Shown: in pieces, positions 24,106 to 31,786 of the stretch | How positions within the stretch are numbered: the first letter of the stretch is position 1 | Layout of the letters: each line of letters starts with the position of its first letter | Virus record (IMG/VR): IMGVR_UViG_3300032245_000828 | Coordinates: 1 to 51,108 of that record | Strand: one strand, 5' to 3' | From: a virus | Length of the DNA: 51,108 nucleotides | Made by a program: the position numbers and the translations under genes | The notes under the pieces: model-generated | Told to the model about the DNA's origin: nothing | The model's input: only the letters and a program-made list of their open reading frames with translations | Database searches by the model: none

Positions 24106-24812
24106 TAGTATCCTTTTGGTTTAATGTTATCCGGCATTATGTTCTTGTCCCATACAAATGATATGTAACAATGTCTTACGAATTCTGAGTTAACTGGTAG
24201 CACTCCGTGAAAGGGGTTATGCTTGGTAAAATCTAGCATGGCAACGTTTCCCCTAACAGGTTTGACCCTGAAGGGATTATCTAGTTGATTCTGCTGATCG
24301 TCTCCAACAATAATCAAATCTCCAGAGTCATTGTATTCTTCTTCAGGTGTTAGGTAGGCTAGTACAACACAGACTCTTCCTAGGTTTTGTCCATCTCGAT
24401 GTATCTCAGAATGATCGCCATCTAAGTATACACTGACAGCATCTTGATGATACGGGTCTATTCCAGGGTAGAAATTTTTTACAAAGTTATTGATAATCTG
24501 TTGTAATTGTAATTTTATTGGGTCAAACTTTGTTGATGTAGATTCATACCAACGCTGTGTGTCACGTAGATTTAAATCTTTTAATTTTTCCAGTCTTTGT
24601 TGTTTTTCATCAACGTTAAATTTAAAAGGCCAGTTGGGGTCGTTATGAAAACCGTAAACAGAAAGCACATAATTATAATTAATTCCTGCAACGGGAATTT
24701 CTCGTGCTTCCTCTGATAGTTTTTCAAAGTCAACACAATCTTCCGGAGTTAATAGATCTTCTAATCTATACACTCCGTATCCATCCTGATGGTACTTTTC
24801 ATAATCAATCAT
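24105..24812 (-). CDS. 2OG-Fe(II) oxygenase in glycan operon
   Basis: A 235-residue oxygenase. Iron ligands are His138 and Asp140 in SEIHRDGQNLGR and His202 in NPFHGVLPV, with Arg213 for 2-oxoglutarate. Between them lie VCVVLAYLTPEEEYNDSGDLIIVG and GNVAMLDFTKH, a standard jelly-roll arrangement. It sits between two SDR genes with one-base overlaps on both sides, so its expression is tied to sugar-nucleotide synthesis. Hydroxylation or ring oxidation of a sugar intermediate is a reasonable inference; a protein substrate is also possible. Confidence 0.8.
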   Translation of the reverse strand: MIDYEKYHQDGYGVYRLEDLLTPEDCVDFEKLSEEAREIPVAGINYNYVLSVYGFHNDPNWPFKFNVDEKQQRLEKLKDLNLRDTQRWYESTSTKFDPIKLQLQQIINNFVKNFYPGIDPYHQDAVSVYLDGDHSEIHRDGQNLGRVCVVLAYLTPEEEYNDSGDLIIVGDDQQNQLDNPFRVKPVRGNVAMLDFTKHNPFHGVLPVNSEFVRHCYISFVWDKNIMPDNIKPKGY

Positions 24813-25786
24813 TATTTTGTTCCGTAGGCCTTTATTACCTGTCCTAGTCCTTGTCTAAGAGTTGTTGTAGGAAGTATTCCGTATTTCTTTTGCTTCTCAG
24901 AACTTAAACAACGTAGCATGTCTCCGTTTGGTTTTGTTTCATCCCACACAATGTTTTTAGTTGTTCCTGTGTATTCTTTATATAGGTCAACAATAGTCTC
25001 TATAGTTTCTTTGATAGTAACTGCTTCACCGCATCCAAAGTTAATAACATCATTGACTTCTTTTTTAACTACATCGACAACTGCTTGGGCAACATCATCC
25101 CCGAATACAAAATCTCTACGTGCTGTACCATTGCCCCAACAGACAATATCGTTACCCTCTGTATTAAACACTTTCCACACGTTAGCACCGATTACTGTAG
25201 CATCTGGTGCAAAGTTATCTTTAACTCCGTAGATATTGGCAGGACGAATCACTGTCCAGTTATTCCAATCATATTGTACCTGCAGAGATTCTATAGCAAG
25301 TTCTCCCATACGTTTGCTCCATCCTGGATACCAATCGTTCTTGCTGGGCATAGTAGTCCATACTGTATCTTCTTCCATAACATCAGCAGGCTGGTAAACA
25401 CCTACACTAGATGTGTAGACAAACCATTTAACCTTTGCGTCAAATGCCGCTTTGATCATGTTGGTATTAAACATCATCATAGGAAACAAATAGTCTGCAG
25501 GTTGTTTGGCAGCACGACTGGGACTACCCTTAATACCAGCAAGATGCAGACAAATATCTACTTCTTTAGAAAATAAATGTTGACACTGATTAAAATATGT
25601 TAAGTCTAGTAACTCTATTGTCAGCCTACCATCATACTGTTCTCTAAGTTCTGTAAGTTCTTTAGTGATTCTAATATCAACTGCAATAACTTCTTTGGCG
25701 CCTTCTTTCAAACATTTAACCACAGTAGGATATCCTACTAATCCACTTGCACCAGTGACTACGACTCTTTTATCTTTAAATTCCAT
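24812..25786 (-). CDS. NAD(P)-dependent nucleotide-sugar epimerase/reductase (extended SDR)
   Basis: A 324-residue protein from the ATG at 25786 with AGGT upstream; an alternative start five codons earlier overlaps the previous gene by 14 bases. The Rossmann loop is VVVTGASGLVGYP, then VDICLHLAGIKG, FVYTSSVGVYQP and the YPGWSKRMGE region, with RPANIYG and RRDFVFGDDVA. The RPANIYG.KDNF segment resembles GDP-L-fucose synthase-type enzymes. The C-terminal part (YGILPTTTLRQGL) is the usual substrate-domain end. It immediately follows the 466-residue putative glycosyltransferase. Confidence 0.8.
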   Translation of the reverse strand: MEFKDKRVVVTGASGLVGYPTVVKCLKEGAKEVIAVDIRITKELTELREQYDGRLTIELLDLTYFNQCQHLFSKEVDICLHLAGIKGSPSRAAKQPADYLFPMMMFNTNMIKAAFDAKVKWFVYTSSVGVYQPADVMEEDTVWTTMPSKNDWYPGWSKRMGELAIESLQVQYDWNNWTVIRPANIYGVKDNFAPDATVIGANVWKVFNTEGNDIVCWGNGTARRDFVFGDDVAQAVVDVVKKEVNDVINFGCGEAVTIKETIETIVDLYKEYTGTTKNIVWDETKPNGDMLRCLSSEKQKKYGILPTTTLRQGLGQVIKAYGTK

Positions 25787-25787
25787 A

Positions 25788-27188
25788 TCAATACCTATCA
25801 AATAATTCTTTTAAAGGATCATAGTCCTTTAGTGTTAAAAAGTGTTGTTGATTGTAAACAAGTATATCTGTTAATGAATAATACCAATCATGTAACTCTT
25901 CTTTACTCATAGCCACAAACCTTTTTAATTCTTGTTCTATCATAGCAAAACGTTTTGCAGGTATAGGCTCTTGATCATAATTTTCGTTGATGTACCCATC
26001 AAATGTTTTAAATCCCAATCTGCGTAATTCTTCTAGTCCTTTGTAATTTCCAAAGTATATAAATGGTTGCAGATTTAATATTGGACGAAACGTTTTTTCA
26101 CTCATGAACGGAGTACCGAACTGATCAAACTGTGTTTCAGAAGTTAAGTGTAGGTATGCATCTAGGTAGAATTCTTTTTTGTTATTTTCATTAGATTGAA
26201 AACCCATCTTGCCTTCTTCTGTTAGATCCTGTGTGTCTACTTCGTAGGGTAACATGTCTTTAATAGACTTTGCGTACTTTTCAATATCCCAACCTTGTTC
26301 ATTGACCAATAGAGAATATAGATTATCAAAGGCACGTTCGGGACTATGGATAAAACTAAAAATCCCATCCTTTAGCATATCGTACTTTAAGGCTAGATAG
26401 GCAATGCCCATCCTATGTGGACGATTCATTGCTCTGTTCCAACTCATAAACTTTTTAGGACGATGAACTATTGGATCTAGTTCTGAGGTCTTTGGATAGT
26501 CGCATCGGTAGCCCAACGAACTTCTTTCTATAGGATATCTATTGGCAATCTCGGCCTGCTGTTGCATTGATGCATGTGCTGTTGTCTGTGTAATACTACC
26601 GGGATAATCTAAACGTGAGTTACCCATTAACCAATTTACATTAACAGGATCTATTCCTAATTTAGTATAAGTTGATTCAAAAGATCTAAGTGTGTCGTTA
26701 CTCCACGAGGGCTCTGTTAAATTTGCCAGTAATATTTTTACCTTACCTGATCTCAATAATTCCAACACTGTAGGAGACAGCGAATCTGCATAATTGTATT
26801 CTATAGTTTCTTCATTGAACACAAAGTTAAAGTTTTTAGAAATACGATCTACATTTGATCCTTCTAATTCATAGGGTAAAAAATATACACAATCATCGTT
26901 AGGATCTATTTGATTTAGTCCAACCATATTTTCCATGCCATGAAATAATTTAAAATAATAAAATATATTAATGTGATGGAATATTACTCCGGAGTCGGGA
27001 GTTTGATATGTACTTTCTAACTCATAGACACGCCCATATCTATGATCAGGGACGACTTGAGGATTGTTATTTGCATAGTCTTTCATCCAACTTACTATAT
27101 TAGGATGCATGCCGTTGGCAATAGGTGCTTTACCCGAAGGCAAGTCTAACCAGTCAGTGTAAACTAATTTATATTTTGAAGTTGGCAT
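25788..27188 (-). CDS. Putative glycosyltransferase, EKTFRPI family, paralogue C
   Basis: A 466-residue protein and one of three paralogues in this operon. Shared core: HRPKKFMSWNRAMNRPHRMG in the middle, then FMSEKTFRPILNLQPFIYFGN, LRRLGFKTFDGYINENYD and MSKEELHDWYYSLTDILVYNQQ at the end. The (S)EKTFRPI...PF...G segment resembles the nucleotide-sugar-binding end of GT-B enzymes such as GT10 fucosyltransferases, where E and K contact the donor. The N-terminal ~230 residues are more variable and may bind the acceptor. It overlaps the next paralogue by 25 bases. Family role inferred; no activity assigned. Confidence 0.55.
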   Translation of the reverse strand: MPTSKYKLVYTDWLDLPSGKAPIANGMHPNIVSWMKDYANNNPQVVPDHRYGRVYELESTYQTPDSGVIFHHINIFYYFKLFHGMENMVGLNQIDPNDDCVYFLPYELEGSNVDRISKNFNFVFNEETIEYNYADSLSPTVLELLRSGKVKILLANLTEPSWSNDTLRSFESTYTKLGIDPVNVNWLMGNSRLDYPGSITQTTAHASMQQQAEIANRYPIERSSLGYRCDYPKTSELDPIVHRPKKFMSWNRAMNRPHRMGIAYLALKYDMLKDGIFSFIHSPERAFDNLYSLLVNEQGWDIEKYAKSIKDMLPYEVDTQDLTEEGKMGFQSNENNKKEFYLDAYLHLTSETQFDQFGTPFMSEKTFRPILNLQPFIYFGNYKGLEELRRLGFKTFDGYINENYDQEPIPAKRFAMIEQELKRFVAMSKEELHDWYYSLTDILVYNQQHFLTLKDYDPLKELFDRY

Positions 27189-28459
27189 ATAGGATTATAG
27201 TTCTTATAGGAATACAGTAAATTTTGATTATGAATTAAAACATCTTTAATGGAAACGTACCATTGATGTATTTCATCAATGGACATCTTACCCAACTTAG
27301 CAACTTCCTTTTCGACTAAGGCAAATCTCTTTTTTGGATCCAATTCGTTATCGTAGTCCTCGTTGATAAAGGGACTAAATGTTTTAAAACCCATAGTTCT
27401 CAATGTATTTAATGCTAATGGATTACCCAGGTATACAAAAGGCTGTAGGTTTAAAATAGGTCTCCAAGTTTTTTCACTCATGAACGGACTGGCATCCTGT
27501 TCAAATTGTGTTTCAGTCACAATATGAACATAGGAATTTAGATATAGATCTTTACGATAATTGGTCACAGTAAAGAATGTTGGTAACTCTTCGTTAATCA
27601 AATGGTGTGTATCAATTTGGCAAGGAATTAACGACTCGATCTGTTCTGCATAATCAATTGGTAAATCCAATTGTTCTAGTCTATCTTTGTAATCTTGTTT
27701 GTTGTTATACAGGAAACTAAAATATCCTTGATCTAACAAATTATATTTTAACGCAAGATAGGCAAGGCCAGTACGATGACATCTATCCATAAATCTGTTA
27801 AAGGATATAAACTTCTTTGGACGAACAACATCAACTAGATCCAATGCCCTAACGTAATCGCTAACATAGCCCAGTGCTGTGGGATAGGGATAACGATCCA
27901 TCTCGTTAGCAGTTTGATATAAGGAAAGCACAGAGTCTAGCATTGTAGCATCTGCATCGTATCTAACATTTCCTTGTAAAAATACAATATCAATACCGTT
28001 AAAAAATTCTTGAGTTTCTTTAATGATAGATGGCTCGATGCTAGGATCTACCATATTAACAAACAACAACTTGACTTTACCAGACTTTAAATGTCCTAGT
28101 ATTGTATCGCTTAATGTTTCTAAAAATTGTGGACGCAACACGTAATGGATAGTGTTGCATTCTATTTCTATAGGATAAACATAGATATCAGAGTCTATTT
28201 CATCTTCTGACACAAACTCCATACCTTGTTGTTTACAGTGAAAGTAAAAGTTTGAATTCCTAAAATAGTAATCAGAATTAGCATTATTAAAAAAATAATA
28301 ATCTTCTAATGCAGATATCCTGTCAAAGTCTCCAGTTGGAACAAGATCCTGAGTCTGTGCCCATTCCGCAAACTTATCGCTTGTACCATTTGCAAAAGGA
28401 TATCGGTTGTTGTTAAATGTATACCATTTAGAATATACAACTTTTAAAACGCTATCCAT
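27164..28459 (-). CDS. Putative glycosyltransferase, EKTFRPI family, paralogue B
   Basis: A 431-residue paralogue of the 466-residue protein. Matching segments: VRPKKFISFNRFMDRCHRTGL, FMSEKTWRPILNLQPFVYLGN, LRTMGFKTFSPFINEDYD, and MSIDEIHQWYVSIKDVLIHNQN. The first half (KVVYSKWYTFNNN, ANGTSDKFAEWAQ) also aligns with the start of its neighbour (KLVYTDWLDL, ANGMHPNIVSWM), so the duplication covers the whole protein. Its start lies inside the end of the E1 alpha-like gene, a 16-base overlap. Confidence 0.55.
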   Translation of the reverse strand: MDSVLKVVYSKWYTFNNNRYPFANGTSDKFAEWAQTQDLVPTGDFDRISALEDYYFFNNANSDYYFRNSNFYFHCKQQGMEFVSEDEIDSDIYVYPIEIECNTIHYVLRPQFLETLSDTILGHLKSGKVKLLFVNMVDPSIEPSIIKETQEFFNGIDIVFLQGNVRYDADATMLDSVLSLYQTANEMDRYPYPTALGYVSDYVRALDLVDVVRPKKFISFNRFMDRCHRTGLAYLALKYNLLDQGYFSFLYNNKQDYKDRLEQLDLPIDYAEQIESLIPCQIDTHHLINEELPTFFTVTNYRKDLYLNSYVHIVTETQFEQDASPFMSEKTWRPILNLQPFVYLGNPLALNTLRTMGFKTFSPFINEDYDNELDPKKRFALVEKEVAKLGKMSIDEIHQWYVSIKDVLIHNQNLLYSYKNYNPICQLQNIN

Positions 28460-29070
28460 TTACCAGATCCGTAATGAGGGTACTTAGATTTGTAGGTATA
28501 GTAAATGACGTCTTGAGGAATGTCTCGTTGTTTACTCCATGTAGCCACAGTTGGAGTATAAGTTGATACTCCATTATCTTCTACTACAAAGTGCAGAGGA
28601 AGATCAAAATTGCGAGCATACTTATGTACTTCGTAAAATGCACCTGTTTCAAAACTCATATCACCTATGAAGACCCAGACTTTATCATTGCTACCACTGC
28701 GTTTGATCGATAAGGCTGTACCTAGAGCAATAGATAATGTTGCCGTGACAATAGCACTAGCATAAAACTTTTCGTCAATGTTACACAAAGTAATAGAACG
28801 ACCTGCAAGTATTTCACTTTCTATCCAATTGGGATCAATACCTTTTAACAATGCATGGTAATGACTGCGCCATGTACTAAAAACCCAATCAGATGTTTTA
28901 ATCTTTTTAAAGACTTCGATTAACTGAGACTCATTACCATTAGATAAGTGTACAGGGCCACGTATCTTAGCACCTTCCCAATGAGCAACTATTCTATTTT
29001 CAAAGTCAATGAGATCTGCTTCTGTAAATCCATGTTCTCTTATTGTTTCATATTGTTCTAAATTAATCAT
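28444..29070 (-). CDS. ThDP enzyme E1 alpha-like subunit (pyrophosphate-binding half)
   Basis: A 208-residue protein from the ATG at 29070, overlapping the RmlC-like stop as ATGA. It matches the diphosphate-binding part of E1 alpha: FSTWRSHYHALLKG, a helix-rich SIALGTALSIKR, then VFIGDMSFETGAFYEVHKYA and LPLHFVVEDNGVSTYT. The metal and ThDP motif is GDM..N (Asp137, Asn166), with Met replacing the usual last Gly of GDG. It ends ~100 residues before a typical E1 alpha. The E1 beta-like partner is ~9 kb downstream in the same operon. Pairing with RmlC, SDR and methyltransferase genes suggests a transketolase-like step on a sugar, not central metabolism. Confidence 0.75.
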   Translation of the reverse strand: MINLEQYETIREHGFTEADLIDFENRIVAHWEGAKIRGPVHLSNGNESQLIEVFKKIKTSDWVFSTWRSHYHALLKGIDPNWIESEILAGRSITLCNIDEKFYASAIVTATLSIALGTALSIKRSGSNDKVWVFIGDMSFETGAFYEVHKYARNFDLPLHFVVEDNGVSTYTPTVATWSKQRDIPQDVIYYTYKSKYPHYGSGKWIAF

Positions 29071-29612
29071 CTGTCTCTCTTTTGAAGTGTAGGAGTATCT
29101 GTAGGCCATTCAATATTAAATCTCTCGTCGTTCCACTTGATAACTCCTTGCGAGTTTTCATCTACATATTCACCTTGATAGAACAAGTTGTAGTGAAATA
29201 TACAATCTGTTAGGGCATAATGTCCGTTAGCAAATCCTGGAGGAACTAATACTTGATCTCGAGTGCGTTCGCTGATAATATAAGATTCCCACTTACCATA
29301 GGTAGGACTGTCTGTCCTAACATCTAGTACAACAAGATATATTTCGCCAACGAGGGCTTGGACCAGTTTCCATGTCTTGGCATCATAATGTAAGCCCCTC
29401 AGAGTATTTTTATAAGACCTACTGAACCTACTATGTATAGCACTGAGATCCGGAATCAATCCGTTAACAGGATGTTCTCTGTTGTGATAGGTTGTAAATA
29501 TTTCTCCCCTATACTCTCTGTAGACGCTAGGAGTATACACTGGTACATCTGTACCAAATGTTTTTAAGAATGATGTTGTAAAATCTTTCCAAGTAGAGTT
29601 TTTGTAATTCAT
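29067..29612 (-). CDS. RmlC-like dTDP-sugar 3,5-epimerase (cupin)
   Basis: A 181-residue cupin of the dTDP-4-dehydrorhamnose 3,5-epimerase type. Visible blocks: FSRSYKNTLRGLHYD (with the catalytic His of RGLH), KLVQALVGEIYLVVLDVRTDSPTYGKW, and VLVPPGFANGHYALTD, which holds a substrate-binding stretch. The C-terminal WNDERFNIEWP is the usual ending for this family. Length is normal for RmlC. It epimerises a 4-keto-6-deoxy sugar. No RmlA, RmlB or RmlD is visible here, so the substrate may come from the host pool or from the SDR enzymes downstream. It shares one base with the upstream paralogue gene. Confidence 0.85.
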   Translation of the reverse strand: MNYKNSTWKDFTTSFLKTFGTDVPVYTPSVYREYRGEIFTTYHNREHPVNGLIPDLSAIHSRFSRSYKNTLRGLHYDAKTWKLVQALVGEIYLVVLDVRTDSPTYGKWESYIISERTRDQVLVPPGFANGHYALTDCIFHYNLFYQGEYVDENSQGVIKWNDERFNIEWPTDTPTLQKRDR

Positions 29613-31045
29613 TAAGGTTGCCTTACTCTTGCGTGAATGTATTCGATAAACTGAGATGTTGTTTCTTCAGTTTGGTACGTAGTCATAATTTGATTGTGGT
29701 TATGGATAAGGATGTCCTCCATACTCCAGTACCAGTTATGTAATTCTTCTTTGCTCATACTACACAATCTCTTTACTTCCGCGGCGATCATTAACATACG
29801 CTGTTTTGTATCTTGTTCTAGATCATAACTCTCATCAATGAATCCGCTAAATGTTTTAAAACCTAATTTACGTAGTTGTTCTAGCGCACCTGGATAAGAT
29901 ACAAACAAGAAAGGATTAAAGTTAGCAATTGGCTTGAATACTTTTTCAGTTACTGATTTATATATTCCGTGTACATAGGTTTCTGTTGCTACATAGAAGT
30001 AGGCATTGGCATTCGGCTCACTGTGTTGATCGCCCCACCCACTGACTGTACTAAATGTACTGTTTGGTTCTTTTTCTAGACTCTTAGGAAACTTAGAAAA
30101 ACAACTATTACATTGTTCTGAGTCATAGCCTAGGTCAATGTTCATTGCTCTGCTGATTGCTGACGTAAAATTCCCTACATCATCTAACCAGGACCAATCT
30201 GCCTTATCCAGTAGTCCGTCTGATGCAAACTTAAACAACATTGACAATCTGTGATCTCTTCCTCTGCGACTGGGGTACATAAAATAATGTTGTCTTAGTG
30301 TATCTCTAGTCTGTTTAAATCTTTCTTCATTTAATCTTCTGTCAGGATTCTTGGCATAGTGATGCGATATTTGATTTATGATATAGGGTAGGTTGCGTAC
30401 CTGTAGACATTGTTCGTGAGGAGGGAACCAACCTTCATAAACTTGTTGTGCATTAAAACTATTAACGCTGAGAATAATGTTTTCTTTAGGAATGCCACTA
30501 GACTTGATAGCATAGTGTAAGTTGGCATAATCTCCCTGGTCAATAAAGTTTTCATTAGACCAATCTAAAAATATAATGGCTCTACCGACTCTTGCATCTT
30601 TTAAAACTTCTTCACTGATATGTTTCCAAAAGAACTCGCCGTTTAGTTTACTGCCTACAAAATCTGTACCAGTGAATCTAGGAAAGTGTAGTGTAACTTT
30701 AATAGGATAGATGTATCTGTTGTAGCCTTGGTCAACTTGTTTTCTTTTACCAAAAAATACACTGTCTTCATACAGTTCCAGTCTTTCAGCAAAACAAGGT
30801 TGATTAAGATATGTTCCGTTCATGCGTAGACTTTGTGGCATGTCGCCCATAGAATTGCCAAACATCCGTTTAAATGGACTGAATGAGTTATCTAGATCTT
30901 CGTCAAAGAAACTCTCTGTGTCTAAACGATCAGAAAATTGTGTGTGGATGTAGTTCACTATACCCATTTCGATAGGTAGAGCATTAGGCATGACTGTGTT
31001 GGGCAACACATAGTCGTAGAAAAGAGGTATTCTTAGTTTTTCCAT
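29612..31045 (-). CDS. Putative glycosyltransferase, EKTFRPI family, paralogue A (divergent)
   Basis: A 477-residue protein. The C-terminal third matches the other two paralogues: SVTEKVFKPIANFNPFLFVSYPG, LRKLGFKTFSGFIDESYD, and MSKEELHNWYWSMEDILIHNHNQ. The middle segment YPSRRGRDHRLSMLFKFA parallels the HR-containing block of its relatives. EK, PF and GF residues are retained, supporting a shared donor-binding site, while the N-terminal half differs and probably sets acceptor choice. It follows the SGNH gene by three bases. Confidence 0.5.
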   Translation of the reverse strand: MEKLRIPLFYDYVLPNTVMPNALPIEMGIVNYIHTQFSDRLDTESFFDEDLDNSFSPFKRMFGNSMGDMPQSLRMNGTYLNQPCFAERLELYEDSVFFGKRKQVDQGYNRYIYPIKVTLHFPRFTGTDFVGSKLNGEFFWKHISEEVLKDARVGRAIIFLDWSNENFIDQGDYANLHYAIKSSGIPKENIILSVNSFNAQQVYEGWFPPHEQCLQVRNLPYIINQISHHYAKNPDRRLNEERFKQTRDTLRQHYFMYPSRRGRDHRLSMLFKFASDGLLDKADWSWLDDVGNFTSAISRAMNIDLGYDSEQCNSCFSKFPKSLEKEPNSTFSTVSGWGDQHSEPNANAYFYVATETYVHGIYKSVTEKVFKPIANFNPFLFVSYPGALEQLRKLGFKTFSGFIDESYDLEQDTKQRMLMIAAEVKRLCSMSKEELHNWYWSMEDILIHNHNQIMTTYQTEETTSQFIEYIHARVRQP

Positions 31046-31048
31046 ATA

Positions 31049-31786
31049 TTAATCATTAACTGCGTATTTATTGATATAGGACATCAGTTCGTTAGCAAAT
31101 AGTTGATGCGGTATTTCGTTGTGATGCCAATACTTTGCCTTGGGATTTTTGTATCCAAGGTCAGCATATTTCCAATAGAATATAGGATCGTCCATATATC
31201 GAGTGTAATCTATTTGACTTTTGTAAAAATCTAAATGCTGATCTTTACCAAACATGTGCATGGTGTTACACATCAAGTATTCAATGTTCTGCATCTTAAA
31301 GAAATACTGCGTCTGTAGGACAGCACCGGCGCTTATAGTTTCTATATAGGTTAAGTTGTCCGCCATGAACGCATGACACTTGGCAATCATCTCACGTTCT
31401 TCTTTATACGCACCTGTATATCCAAAATTAACTCTAAAGAAATGATTAGATAGTTCTGAACTAAAATCACTAGATTGATTCCATTGAGTATAATCTGTGG
31501 TCCAGGCTGTGGGAATTTCTAATCTAGAACTTTCTGTCCAAGCAACTAAAACCATTAGATCCATAGTCGTTGGATCATAGCATTTAGAAAACCATTCTAA
31601 TACAGTACGGGCAATACCTTGATTGCTTGCACCGTTAGATGCAATGTTGATTGCTCGGCGGCCTATCTGTTCAGCCAACAGGTTACCAAAACTATGTTTG
31701 CGGTTATACAGACTATCTTCAGTTCCGTCTATTTCAGAACCTGCGGCATGACTGCATCCTACAACTAACAACAATCTTTCTTTCAT
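31049..31786 (-). CDS. SGNH-like hydrolase, fourth copy
   Basis: A 245-residue protein with LLLVVGCSHAAGSE (Ser12 as putative nucleophile), the block III motif NGASNQGIART, and a late HHNEIPHQLFANEL segment carrying candidate Asp/His positions. The block spacing matches SGNH hydrolases, though the catalytic His is less certain. It differs from the pair at 19361 and 20921 and lies just after the B12-binding radical SAM gene, overlapping its stop by four bases. Possible glycan or lipid esterase or acyltransferase. Confidence 0.6.
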   Translation of the reverse strand: MKERLLLVVGCSHAAGSEIDGTEDSLYNRKHSFGNLLAEQIGRRAINIASNGASNQGIARTVLEWFSKCYDPTTMDLMVLVAWTESSRLEIPTAWTTDYTQWNQSSDFSSELSNHFFRVNFGYTGAYKEEREMIAKCHAFMADNLTYIETISAGAVLQTQYFFKMQNIEYLMCNTMHMFGKDQHLDFYKSQIDYTRYMDDPIFYWKYADLGYKNPKAKYWHHNEIPHQLFANELMSYINKYAVND

